This document shows, one piece after another, positions 14,639-21,250 of a DNA stretch of 46,109 bases. The DNA is from a virus: the IMG/VR virus record IMGVR_UViG_3300036859_000070, positions 1 to 46,109 of that record; one strand, given 5' to 3'. The position numbers and the translations under genes were made by a program. The notes below the pieces were generated by a model. It saw only the letters and a program-made list of their open reading frames with translations. It made no database searches and was not told the DNA's origin. Within the stretch, counting starts at the first letter, position 1; each line of letters begins with the position of its first letter.

Positions 14639-14675
14639 GGCGGTGGCCTGCCTCCTTCTCCAGCGGGCCACCGCC
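14639..14675 (-). terminator. Intergenic hairpin
   Basis: A 10-bp perfect stem (14639-14648 with 14666-14675) and 17-base loop in the 111-base gap between the genes ending at 14698 and starting at 14586. It suits termination or attenuation of leftward transcription. Confidence 0.7.
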
Positions 14676-14697
14676 TCTTAGATCTTCGGGGGATTTG

Positions 14698-15090
14698 TCA
14701 CGATTGTCCGGATGGCATCTGATGCCTGTCGGCGTACGCCTGCGAGTACGACGGCCCCAAGGTGTCCCATGAGGGCTCAGCGGGAACGTCAGCCCAGGTA
14801 TCGGGGTGCTGGGCAACGCGCCAGCGGGATTGGGTGCCAGTGTCGGCAAGGATCGTGTGCCCCGTCTCCGACTGGACGTAGTTCCGACTGTTTGCTTGGC
14901 GCATCGGGACGTCGGGATCGATGTCGTACTCCTCGATCAGGGCGTGATGTGTGACGAAGCGCGGCGGATGAAGCCCGGCCGACTCGTAGTGCCGACGCCG
15001 GAGATCCCACACCTCCACCAGTCCCGGCCGCCTGGGGTGGGGTGCCGCTTCAAGCCAGCTCACGCCCTCCCGATTAACCTCCATAGCCAT
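14698..15090 (-). CDS. Unknown protein, 130 aa
   Basis: The start is uncertain: ATG at 15090 has only a weak GGGGG upstream, and ATG at 15084 is possible. The protein is rich in Trp, Tyr, His and Pro, with segments VEVWDLRRRHYESAG and VTHHALIEEYDIDPDVP. It overlaps the short membrane gene upstream by 31 bases and ends at an intergenic hairpin. No family recognised. Confidence 0.62.
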   Translation of the reverse strand: MAMEVNREGVSWLEAAPHPRRPGLVEVWDLRRRHYESAGLHPPRFVTHHALIEEYDIDPDVPMRQANSRNYVQSETGHTILADTGTQSRWRVAQHPDTWADVPAEPSWDTLGPSYSQAYADRHQMPSGQS

Positions 15091-15209
15091 TGCAGCCCCC
15101 AGGGCCCTCTCCGATGACGCCCCCCAGGGGGGGGCAGGAACAGGAACGTACAGAAAGCGCTGGACCCCAGGAGCGTGGCCCCCAGGGTCCAGTCGATGGC
15201 CTCTTTCAC
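15060..15209 (-). CDS. Putative small membrane protein, 49 aa
   Basis: The GTG at 15209 sits in a GTGA overlap with the preceding stop and has GAAGG upstream. The first half is hydrophobic (TLGATLLGSSAFCTFLFLP), one probable membrane span; the second half is Arg/Gly/Trp-rich and overlaps the next gene in another frame. The coupling argues for a gene; the odd C-terminus argues against. Confidence 0.4.
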   Translation of the reverse strand: MKEAIDWTLGATLLGSSAFCTFLFLPPPGGRHRRGPWGLQWLWRLIGRA

Positions 15210-15481
15210 CCCTTCGAGGCCTTCCGGCGCTCCCTGATCGCGTTGCCGTACTTGATCTTGACGGCGACGCCCGACGGGCTGGTGCCGCCGACGACGCCGC
15301 GAGCGAGGTTGGCCATGCTGCTGGTGTCGCTCAGGTTGTAAGCGATATCAGCCTGGCTGACGCCCGCTGCGGCGGCGTCGGCGACCAGGATCAGAAGATC
15401 CTCAATAGCTGTGATGACCAGGGTGTTCTGCTTGTCCAGCTTGGCCGTCCAGCGACTACGTTCGGCGCGGGAAATTGCCAT
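15206..15481 (-). CDS. Small HTH-like DNA-binding protein, 91 aa
   Basis: The start MAISRAERSRW is preferred over MPDM at 15490 because GAGAGG lies 8 bases upstream of it. Residues 1-40 are helical; then AAGVSQADIAYNLSDTSSMA has the spacing of a helix-turn-helix, followed by a Gly-rich, basic tail (VKIKYGNAIRERRKASKG). A small regulator or DNA-packing protein is plausible, coupled to the ParB/Srx-like gene. Confidence 0.65.
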   Translation of the reverse strand: MAISRAERSRWTAKLDKQNTLVITAIEDLLILVADAAAAGVSQADIAYNLSDTSSMANLARGVVGGTSPSGVAVKIKYGNAIRERRKASKG

Positions 15482-15482
15482 G

Positions 15483-16397
15483 TCAGGCATCCTCTCGGGG
15501 GGACTTGATCGCGGTACGCGGGTGATCCACCACCTCTGGCAGCGGATCGCTGTAGGCGAATCGGAGCACGTTCATGTCTTCGCCGAGGGCGAAGCCGTTC
15601 CACGCCTTCGCGAGCAGGGCGTAGTTGACTGCTACGGCCGCAGCCCCGCGCTTGACGTTGACTCCCGTGACCAGGAACTTCCTGCGAAGGTGCCAGGCGG
15701 GATCGGTCTGGTCGATGTTGGCACCAGTGGTGACCTGCTCCAGCCAGTTCTCGATCTTGTTTCGGTACGGCGTGCGGGCTGCCTGCGCGAGGACGGCGGC
15801 GTGAGGGCCCATGGGGGCGCCACCCAGTCGCGCGGCTTCGTGCAGCTCGGAGGCGTACCACTCCAGTTCCGGCCAGCCGTGGAAGGTCTCCAGAACTTCT
15901 TGATTGGAGATCCGGCTGTACCGGGGCACGCCATAGCGGTCATTGTCCCCGAGCGCCGCAAGAATGCGGGCGCCTGAGGCGAGGTGAGTGGCGTACTTGA
16001 CGCGCATCAGATGGGCCGCCGTGCGGCTGTACCCCTGGTCCACGTACTCGAAGATCTCCCGGGGCTCGTTCGGGAAGATCCACATCTCCAGCGTGTGGTT
16101 GCCGTTGGCCTGCGCCTTCAGGCGGTGCTGAGCGGAGATGATGTAGCCATCAGTGTCGAAGATGTACCCCTCAGGGGTGCCCGCGCGGAACAGGCCCTCA
16201 TTCATGAGGGCCTGGTACCTGCTCGCGCGGGCAGCGCTCAGCGGCCTGTTCTTCGGGTGGTTCCGGTACGACAGCCAGTCGCTGGCCATCTCCGGGGTCA
16301 CGATGAGCTTCTGGGGCTCCGACGGGAGCCTGTACTTGCTGTTCGCCGGAACGAGAGCATTCTCGTCATCCTCCGGCGTCCAGAGGGTGGATGCCAC
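15483..16397 (-). CDS. ParB/sulfiredoxin-fold-like DNA-associated protein, 304 aa
   Basis: GTG start after GGAGAGGAACC. Residues ~28-105 carry a ParB/Srx-like pattern: ITVSP-style opening (LIVTPEMASDWL), NRPLSAARASRYQALM, DTDGYIISAQHRLKA (in place of the usual G-Q-H-R) and FEYVDQGYSRTAAHLM. The C-terminal ~150 residues are helical. Proteins of this kind in actinophages are little characterised; binding or nicking of DNA is an inference from the fold. Gene order places it between two HTH-type genes. Confidence 0.6.
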   Translation of the reverse strand: MASTLWTPEDDENALVPANSKYRLPSEPQKLIVTPEMASDWLSYRNHPKNRPLSAARASRYQALMNEGLFRAGTPEGYIFDTDGYIISAQHRLKAQANGNHTLEMWIFPNEPREIFEYVDQGYSRTAAHLMRVKYATHLASGARILAALGDNDRYGVPRYSRISNQEVLETFHGWPELEWYASELHEAARLGGAPMGPHAAVLAQAARTPYRNKIENWLEQVTTGANIDQTDPAWHLRRKFLVTGVNVKRGAAAVAVNYALLAKAWNGFALGEDMNVLRFAYSDPLPEVVDHPRTAIKSPREDA

Positions 16398-16400
16398 GCT

Positions 16401-16416
16401 GGTTCCTCTCCGATGG
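16401..16416 (-). promoter_or_regulatory. Leader motif CATCGGAGAGGAACC upstream of a start
   Basis: The 15-base string CATCGGAGAGGAACC, including the ribosome site, occurs here and again before the AAA+ gene (18617-18631), on the same strand. It could be a shared operator or translational leader. Confidence 0.5.
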
Positions 16417-16426
16417 TTTGTTCGGA

Positions 16427-16597
16427 TCACACGGCCGCGCGGGCCAGGTATGCGTCCAGGTCTGCCTTCTTGATCCGGTAGGAACGGCCGACGCGCACGG
16501 CCGACAGCTCGCGCTGTTCGATCAAGCGGTAGATGGACATCGGCGAAAGCTTGAGCTGGTCGGCGACGTCCCTGACCTTCAGGTATTCGTTCTCCAT
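16427..16597 (-). CDS. Excisionase/MerR-type helix-turn-helix protein, 56 aa
   Basis: A short gene with AAGGAG before the ATG. The sequence is a textbook HTH_17/excise domain: YLKVRDVADQLKLSPMSIYR (helix-turn-helix), LIEQRELSAVRVGRSYRIKK (wing) and DLDAYLAR at the end. Such proteins act as excisionases or small repressors. No integrase or attachment site is visible in the window, so a transcriptional role is more likely here. It lies between the ParB/Srx-like gene and a small unknown gene. Confidence 0.85.
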   Translation of the reverse strand: MENEYLKVRDVADQLKLSPMSIYRLIEQRELSAVRVGRSYRIKKADLDAYLARAAV

Positions 16598-16600
16598 GCA

Positions 16601-16945
16601 TTACTCCTTGTCTTCGGGCAGGCGTTCCTGCCCGACGGGGATCTTCCCTAGGTGCTGGTCCAGGTAGTGGCCGATGTCGCGCCGGTGTACGAGCGTGACC
16701 GTGTACCCCTCCAGGGCCAGCGTGAGCGGGTCCCGGTTGGTGGCCCATTGGCAGAAGCGCTTCAGGGCTCGCTCGGGAACGGCAGTGCGTGAGCCCACAT
16801 AGCCCCGCGCACTGCCGTTGGACAGGTCGGAGCGCTCCACGTTCATGAAGCTCACGGGGTAGCCCTTGGGGTCACGAATGACCCATTCTGTCTGGTCGTA
16901 CGGCACCTGTTCGCCGTCGATACCGACGGTCAGCCGGGCAGCCAT
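16601..16945 (-). CDS. Unknown protein, 114 aa
   Basis: The start MAARLTVGIDG follows GAGAGGAGGAG. It looks like a small alpha/beta protein: beta-rich at first (GEQVPYDQTEWVIRDPKGYP), then a helical middle (PERALKRFCQWATN) and a strand-helix end (YTVTLVHRRDIGHYLDQHLG). Its stop is 3 bases from the HTH gene, so both are probably cotranscribed. No family recognised. Confidence 0.7.
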   Translation of the reverse strand: MAARLTVGIDGEQVPYDQTEWVIRDPKGYPVSFMNVERSDLSNGSARGYVGSRTAVPERALKRFCQWATNRDPLTLALEGYTVTLVHRRDIGHYLDQHLGKIPVGQERLPEDKE

Positions 16946-16971
16946 CACTCCTCCTCTCGTAAGGCCAAAGC

Positions 16972-17019
16972 CCTGCGCAGGCGTCTCCGGGGCCACCGGA
17001 GAGAGCATGCCTGCGCAGG
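16972..17019. repeat. Nested cruciform-like inverted repeat
   Basis: An 11-bp perfect outer stem (16972-16982 with 17009-17019) encloses a 7-bp stem (TCTCCGG/CCGGAGA). It lies in the gap between the AAA+ gene and the gene starting at 16945, next to a smaller hairpin at 17029-17044. It may be part of a terminator or a protein-binding site. Confidence 0.65.
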
Positions 17020-17028
17020 ACGTTTCAC

Positions 17029-17044
17029 CCGGCGAGAGCGCCGG
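17029..17044 (-). terminator. Short hairpin directly after the AAA+ gene
   Basis: A 6-bp perfect stem (17029-17034 with 17039-17044) begins at the base after the leftward AAA+ stop codon; with the nested repeat beyond it, it probably ends or attenuates transcription. Confidence 0.55.
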
Positions 17045-18613
17045 TTAGATCAGGCTGTCGCGGTCAACCGCGAAGCCCTCGATGTTGTCGCGCTCGCCGT
17101 AGAGCTTCGCGGGGTCACCGTCGCCATCTACGGGCTGGAGGTTGTCCAGAACGTCGGCCACGACCTCGCGGAAGGCGCGGTCCACGGTCGGCGTGGTCTT
17201 CTCCTCCGCTGCCTCCTTCATCAGCTCCAACTGCGGGCGCAGTGAAGCTGCCGCACCAATGAAGTCATCGGTGCTGAGGTAGTCCGGCTTGGCGCCCAGA
17301 CGGGCGATGGCAAAGCGCTTGGTGCGGCTGATGGCCTCAGCCGCGAACGCCGGGGTGAAGTCCTTGAAGGACTCGTAGATGGCGGTGTAGTCCAGCCCGA
17401 GGCTGATCATGTCGGCCGGAACCTTGGCCGCGATCAGCTTCTTCACGCCCTCCTGATCGAGCTGGTTGATGGTGATCACTGCGTCCAGGCGCCCCGGGCG
17501 CAGCATGCCCTTGTGGATCTTGTCCTTCCGGTTGGTGGTCAGAACCGCGACCACTTCGGCGCCCTTCGCGCCGATGCCGTCGAAGCTGTCCAGCAGCTTG
17601 CTGACCTTCGCCGGGTCTCCGGCATCGCCGATCACGTCGATGTCCTCGAAGAACACGACCGCCGGAGCGTAGAGCTGCGCCGTACGCATGGCGGCGTCCA
17701 GGTCGTCGCCGGGGCGGACGAACAGGAAGGTCCAGCCGTTGGCCTGGGCCTTCTGAGCGGTCAGGAAGGCCGCCAGGGACTTGCCGGTGCCGTACGGGCC
17801 TTCGAGCAGGACGGCCCGCTTCAGCGGCTCGCCCAGCTCCCGCATCAGCTCCGTGTGCTCGATGAGCGACCACACGTTGGCGTTGAGCTGCTGGAGCACC
17901 TCTTCGGAGTAGATGACGTGCGCCGGGTTGACCTTCCGTACGTCCAGGAACTGCGGCATGAGCTGGTCGCCGCCGATCAGGGCCTTGCCCCGGTAGATCG
18001 AAGCCTCGCCCAGCTTCTTGTCGATGACCTTGAACAGGCCTTCGACCGCCGCCTTGGCGGCGCGCGGAGCGTGCACCTGGACGAAGCCAAGAGCGCCCTT
18101 CTCGCGGCTGTTCTTGTGGGTGAGCACCAGGTAGGCGTCGCCGCCCAGCGGCGGAAATGCGATGCGCTCATAAGGGACCTGGATGCTCTGACCCACGCCG
18201 ATCGGGACCTCGACGTACTCGGGGTGGATCGGGCCGAACATGGTCTGCACCGTCTCGCCCAGACCAGTGGACCCGAAGACCTCCTTCAGCGCGAGCCGTA
18301 CGGCGTTGGCCACGTCGTACGGCCGGTAGTTGAAGGTCTTGTTGTAGTCGAAGTACTGCTGCTGCTGCGCGATGTGGCGCTTGAGGTATTCAATCGCCTC
18401 GCCAAGGCGACCTTCGTACTGCGCCGGGAGGTGGAACTTGGTCCCCCCGAAGCTGAGATCACTCTCAGTGATGCTCTGGCCGCCGATCTCCGCGAGCAGC
18501 GCCATCGCGGCGGCCTGCGCCTTCTCCTGCTGGGAGAGACTGGTTGCCTGCTCGGTGTGCCGAGTCTGCACCATGTCCAGCAGTCGCTGCGCGGCGTTCG
18601 TGTGCTCTGACAT
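17045..18613 (-). CDS. AAA+ ATPase (FtsH/katanin-like AAA module), 522 aa
   Basis: Walker A GPYGTGKS (residues 272-279), Walker B VVFFEDID (319-326), sensor-1 VAVLTTNRKD (355-364) and arginine finger LRPGR (371-375) define a classical AAA domain. The N-terminal 265 residues carry a helical, Gln-rich segment and a beta-rich domain with no protease motif, so it is a remodelling ATPase, not FtsH itself. The last 20 residues are acidic. It is among the longest leftward genes; its target is unknown. The start follows the shared leader GGAGAGGAACC. Confidence 0.85.
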   Translation of the reverse strand: MSEHTNAAQRLLDMVQTRHTEQATSLSQQEKAQAAAMALLAEIGGQSITESDLSFGGTKFHLPAQYEGRLGEAIEYLKRHIAQQQQYFDYNKTFNYRPYDVANAVRLALKEVFGSTGLGETVQTMFGPIHPEYVEVPIGVGQSIQVPYERIAFPPLGGDAYLVLTHKNSREKGALGFVQVHAPRAAKAAVEGLFKVIDKKLGEASIYRGKALIGGDQLMPQFLDVRKVNPAHVIYSEEVLQQLNANVWSLIEHTELMRELGEPLKRAVLLEGPYGTGKSLAAFLTAQKAQANGWTFLFVRPGDDLDAAMRTAQLYAPAVVFFEDIDVIGDAGDPAKVSKLLDSFDGIGAKGAEVVAVLTTNRKDKIHKGMLRPGRLDAVITINQLDQEGVKKLIAAKVPADMISLGLDYTAIYESFKDFTPAFAAEAISRTKRFAIARLGAKPDYLSTDDFIGAAASLRPQLELMKEAAEEKTTPTVDRAFREVVADVLDNLQPVDGDGDPAKLYGERDNIEGFAVDRDSLI

Positions 18614-18616
18614 GTC

Positions 18617-18631
18617 GGTTCCTCTCCGATG
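18617..18631 (-). promoter_or_regulatory. Leader motif CATCGGAGAGGAACC before the AAA+ gene
   Basis: Identical over 15 bases to the motif at 16401. It contains the ribosome site and sits 4 bases from the ATG. Confidence 0.5.
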
Positions 18632-18657
18632 TGTCACGTCACCTTGGGGTGACGCAG

Positions 18658-18747
18658 TGGGCGGGGGTGGAGTTGAACCACCACGACGTACTGGCCTGGC
18701 CCGTGCCGTTCGGCACGTTGCACGCACGCCATAAAGCCCTATCGCCC
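18658..18747 (-). other. tRNA-like 3' half (T-arm and acceptor strand)
   Basis: On the leftward strand a perfect T-arm (GGTGG-TTCAACT-CCACC, 18666-18682) is followed by CCCGCCC and A, as in a tRNA 3' end. A matching 5' strand is only partial (GGGCGAT gives five pairs) and I could not fold convincing D and anticodon arms; an internal CGTGCC/GGCACG hairpin is present. It may be a decayed tRNA or a mimic. It lies between the AAA+ gene and its upstream neighbour, in operon orientation. Confidence 0.3.
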
Positions 18748-18752
18748 TTGGG

Positions 18753-18772
18753 CCCGCCCCCGAAGGGGCGGG
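18753..18772 (-). terminator. GC-rich hairpin with UUCG loop
   Basis: A perfect 8-bp stem (18753-18760 with 18765-18772), reading UUCG in the loop on the leftward transcript, 7 bases after the gene ending at 18779. Confidence 0.8.
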
Positions 18773-18778
18773 GTAGTG

Positions 18779-19390
18779 CTACCGCTCGTTGCTGGGCGGG
18801 TTTTCGTCGGCGAGGCTCTCGTCCTTCTTGAGGACCAGAGCCGCCGCCCACTCAGCCTTCGCCTCCGCGACGGCCTCGGCGATGACCTCGTTGAGGTTTT
18901 CTTGCACCGTAGCGATCTGGTCGTTGTAAACGAACCTGCGGAGAGTCCGGTTCATCCTGATCCGGGCGGGGCTCACAGGCTTGCCGCCGAAGACGCCTTC
19001 GGTACGGGCCGTGTCGAGGAAGTGGGTGTATGTCTCGCACCACCCCTGGTCCCTGCCCAGATTGATCAGCTCCCCCTCGGTAAGGGGAAGCTTCTTCAGG
19101 ACGGTCGTCGCTGTCTCGTAGTAGTCGCGCACGTTGTGCGCGATCCACGAGACCATCGGGTTACTTGACTGCTTCAGCTCTTCCCATGCTGCCGGTTCGG
19201 CGTCGCGGCAAGCGTCCTCCGTGGCGACCAGCTCAGCCCGCGCTTTGCGGCTGGCCCGCTGAAACTCGTGGCTGTACCGGTCGGCGAGTACGCTGACCTG
19301 GTATTTCTTGCCGACTTCCTCGCGCGTCTTCTCGTACGCGTCCTTGGCGTCCGAGATGGTCTTCAGGTACTTCTCGACCTCAGGAAGCAT
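18779..19390 (-). CDS. Unknown helical protein, 203 aa
   Basis: The start MLPEVEKYLK follows GAGAGGAAAG. The protein is almost wholly helical and charged: EKYLKTISDAKDAYEKTREE, ASRKARAELVATEDACRDAE and VQENLNEVIAEAVAEAKAEW suggest coiled coils at both ends. No catalytic motif seen. Transcribed just before the AAA+ gene, it could be an adaptor or substrate of that ATPase, but this rests on position only. A terminator follows. Confidence 0.7.
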   Translation of the reverse strand: MLPEVEKYLKTISDAKDAYEKTREEVGKKYQVSVLADRYSHEFQRASRKARAELVATEDACRDAEPAAWEELKQSSNPMVSWIAHNVRDYYETATTVLKKLPLTEGELINLGRDQGWCETYTHFLDTARTEGVFGGKPVSPARIRMNRTLRRFVYNDQIATVQENLNEVIAEAVAEAKAEWAAALVLKKDESLADENPPSNER

Positions 19391-19440
19391 GATCTTTCCT
19401 CTCCTCTTCGGGATGAAGCGGCTCGCGCCCCGCGAGCCCG

Positions 19441-19532
19441 TCGGCAGGGTTGGATTCGAACCAACGCAGGCCCCGCATTCCGGGGGGCGGCAAGTGCACA
19501 GTTGCCCGGGGTAGCCAACCCCCATCCTGCCG
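19441..19532 (-). tRNA. Class II-like tRNA with 8-base anticodon loop, identity unclear
   Basis: A complete cloverleaf on the leftward strand: acceptor CGGCAGG/CCTGCCG with discriminator A; D-arm GGGG-(8)-CCCC containing TTGG; anticodon stem GGCAA/TTGCC; a long variable arm of 23 bases with its own stem; T-arm GTTGG-TTCGAAT-CCAAC. The anticodon loop has 8 bases (CTGTGCAC) instead of 7. After U33 it reads GUG, or GUGC if four bases are exposed, which does not fit Leu, Ser or Tyr. No CCA is encoded. It may be decayed or a frameshift-type tRNA. Confidence 0.6.
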
Positions 19533-19538
19533 ATGGTG

Positions 19539-19581
19539 CTCCCCTCCTCCAGCGGCCTTGGCCATCCGAGGAGGAGGGGAG
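19539..19581 (-). terminator. 12-bp hairpin between tRNA-like gene and 19586 gene
   Basis: A perfect 12-bp stem (19539-19550 with 19570-19581) around a 19-base loop, 4 bases past the leftward stop. It separates that gene from the tRNA-like element. Confidence 0.75.
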
Positions 19582-19585
19582 GTCA

Positions 19586-19756
19586 TTACGTGGCGCTCAC
19601 GCGCCACTTCTCTTCTTCGTGGTCGAAGAAGAGCTTGCACGTCTCACCCCGCAGGATGCCGTCGCTGCCGAACTCAATGCCCTCCCCTTCCTCTTCGAGG
19701 ACGTTCATCGCTGCCGCGATGGCGTCGTACATCTCCCGGATTTGCTCGCGGGTCAC
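19586..19756 (-). CDS. Small acidic protein, 56 aa
   Basis: GTG in a GTGA overlap with the preceding stop. A helix with REQIREMYDAIAAAMNVLEE is followed by a beta part (IEFGSDGILRGETCKLFF, then KWRVSAT). Good coding character and exact coupling support it. No family recognised. Confidence 0.65.
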   Translation of the reverse strand: MTREQIREMYDAIAAAMNVLEEEGEGIEFGSDGILRGETCKLFFDHEEEKWRVSAT

Positions 19757-20016
19757 CGCGCAGCCGCCTTGAACTGCTCCGCGCCGATGTAGCGGGCCAC
19801 GGCCGTTGTCACACGGGCGTTGGGGTAGCGCGTGAACAGCTCGGCAAGAACGGCTTGCACGTCACCCCTCGCTGCTGACAGGCGCACGGAAACGGAGTTG
19901 GTGCCCGTATCGCGTAGCGCCATGATCCTGATGTTCCTGCCGACGGCCGTCACGATGTCGGCCATGTCTTCAGCTGTGAATTTCTGCCCGCTCACGGCGG
20001 GCACGTGGATACGCAC
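19753..20016 (-). CDS. Unknown protein, 87 aa
   Basis: GTG start with GGGGGAG upstream. The protein alternates strands and helices (FTAEDMADIVTAVGRNIRIM, then SVSVRLSAARGDVQAVLAEL), like a small alpha/beta fold. It overlaps the following gene by 4 bases. Function not recognised. Confidence 0.68.
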   Translation of the reverse strand: MRIHVPAVSGQKFTAEDMADIVTAVGRNIRIMALRDTGTNSVSVRLSAARGDVQAVLAELFTRYPNARVTTAVARYIGAEQFKAAAR

Positions 20017-20073
20017 TGCTCCCCCTTTCAGGGTGGTTGCGTTTCAGGCTGAGCAGCCTAGAGGGCGCACGGC

Positions 20074-20087
20074 GCCGCCGAAGCGGC
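20074..20087 (-). terminator. Short hairpin with UUCG loop
   Basis: GCCGC/GCGGC stem (20074-20078 with 20083-20087), UUCG on the leftward transcript, flanked by further GC-rich complementarity, 23 bases after the gene ending at 20110. Confidence 0.55.
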
Positions 20088-20109
20088 ATCCGCGCGCCCA
20101 GTGGGTGGC

Positions 20110-20823
20110 TCAGTCGGTCTGGCCGATCCGTTGGTCACCGTGTTCGAGGTAGAAGCGGTCATCGCGCTCTTGTGCGCGGACCTCTGCTCTGCTGCGCATG
20201 ATCAGGCTCGCAGCGCTGCTGATCTGCGCGAACGTCTCCGCTTCAAGGGCCGCCATGCGGTCCATAAGGGATGCCGTCGGGTCCTCCACCGGCGCGGCCG
20301 GTGCGCGCTCCGTCTCCGCGCGGGAGCGTTCGTTGTACAACTCGATCGAGTCGGGGTTTGCCAGGTCCGTGCGCCGCACGTCAAACGCGACGCGATCCAG
20401 GCGCTCTTGGCGCAGCAGCGACGTGCGCTCGCGCACGATGGCGCCCATCGTGGGCTCGCGCACGATGGCGCGCTCTTGCCGCGCAGTCTCACGCTCGCGC
20501 TGGGCGGCCTCCCTGATGCCCGCACGGACATCCACGGCCGTGAGCTTGAGGACGTACAGCAGCCCTTGGTGGCCCGAGGTGGTGCGGCTGTACTTGACGT
20601 TCGGGACGACTACCTCTCCGGAGTCCGCAACCCACCCGATGGGCGTGCGGTAGCTGTAGACCACGTACTGAGCGCCACCGGCGCTCGCGTGGTACTCAGG
20701 GGGCAGGTGCCCATACTCACTGGCGCCGCCGGGCGTGGCGCGCATGGCGCCGCCAGTCTCGTACGGCTCGCGATCCATAAGCGCTACGCGGGCACGCCAT
20801 GAGCGAGTCGGGTACTTAGCCAT
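20110..20823 (-). CDS. Unknown protein, 237 aa
   Basis: ATG preceded by the repeated motif ACTCCGACTGGAGG. Residues ~50-100 are beta-rich with QYVVYSYRTPIGWVADSGEV, a pattern I associate with uncharacterised actinophage early proteins. The second half is a long Arg/Glu-rich helical region (REAAQRERETARQERAIVRE), probably coiled coil. It may be a DNA- or RNA-associated early protein; unproven. Confidence 0.7.
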   Translation of the reverse strand: MAKYPTRSWRARVALMDREPYETGGAMRATPGGASEYGHLPPEYHASAGGAQYVVYSYRTPIGWVADSGEVVVPNVKYSRTTSGHQGLLYVLKLTAVDVRAGIREAAQRERETARQERAIVREPTMGAIVRERTSLLRQERLDRVAFDVRRTDLANPDSIELYNERSRAETERAPAAPVEDPTASLMDRMAALEAETFAQISSAASLIMRSRAEVRAQERDDRFYLEHGDQRIGQTD

Positions 20824-20827
20824 GATT

Positions 20828-20843
20828 CCTCCAGTCGGAGTGA
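20828..20843 (-). promoter_or_regulatory. Start-associated repeat, copy 1
   Basis: On the leftward strand ACTCCGACTGGAGG lies 4 bases before the ATG at 20823. CTCC and GGAG can pair, so the ribosome site is the 3' arm of a small hairpin. Another palindrome (20845-20861) is directly upstream. Confidence 0.65.
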
Positions 20844-20866
20844 AGACCTGACCATCAGGTCAAGAC

Positions 20867-20892
20867 CCGGCGGGGACGGATGCCCCCGCCGG
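20867..20892 (-). terminator. 9-bp intergenic hairpin
   Basis: CCGGCGGGG/CCCCGCCGG (20867-20875 with 20884-20892), 15 bases after the gene ending at 20907. Confidence 0.7.
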
Positions 20893-20906
20893 ATGTTGAG
20901 AGCTGG

Positions 20907-21038
20907 TCAAAGACCACACGTGTCGTGCGTGCCGGGAGCGTGCCGACGGCCGCACGGGCGCAGCTTCCATGCCTTGCGGTTACGGCGCTCCATGTTGGAG
21001 CTCTTGCCCTTCTCGGGCTTCGGCTTGGCGTTAGCCAT
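20907..21038 (-). CDS. Small basic protein, 43 aa
   Basis: The start MANAKPKPEKGKSSNMERRN excludes an upstream in-frame ATG. Lys/Arg-rich throughout, with two Cys and several His at the end (LRPCGRRHAPGTHDTCGL). Nucleic-acid binding is likely from charge. The gene begins 2 bases after the upstream membrane peptide. Confidence 0.62.
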   Translation of the reverse strand: MANAKPKPEKGKSSNMERRNRKAWKLRPCGRRHAPGTHDTCGL

Positions 21039-21040
21039 AC

Positions 21041-21151
21041 CTACGTGTCCTTCCTGTGTCCTGGCCGGGCGAACTCGTTCACTCGCTCGGCAATCCAGAT
21101 GAGCAGGAGCAGGTTCGCGGAGGCACCGCAAATGGCGATGGCAAGCACCAT
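21041..21151 (-). CDS. Single-span membrane peptide, 36 aa
   Basis: Strong GAGAGGAGAG ribosome site before the ATG. Residues 2-20 are hydrophobic (MVLAIAICGASANLLLLIWI), followed by a charged tail (AERVNEFARPGHRKDT). One membrane span with cytoplasmic C-terminus is likely. Function unknown. Confidence 0.6.
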   Translation of the reverse strand: MVLAIAICGASANLLLLIWIAERVNEFARPGHRKDT

Positions 21152-21209
21152 GACTCTCCTCTCAGTACGGCAACGGACGCCCGGAAGGCGTACGCGTATC
21201 GATGGGCTG

Positions 21210-21229
21210 CGGCCCGCTGGGGCGGGCCG
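21210..21229 (-). terminator. 8-bp intergenic hairpin
   Basis: CGGCCCGC/GCGGGCCG (21210-21217 with 21222-21229), 4-base loop, 21 bases after the gene ending at 21251. Confidence 0.65.
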
Positions 21230-21250
21230 TCTTGCGAATGCGGAGTTGCT

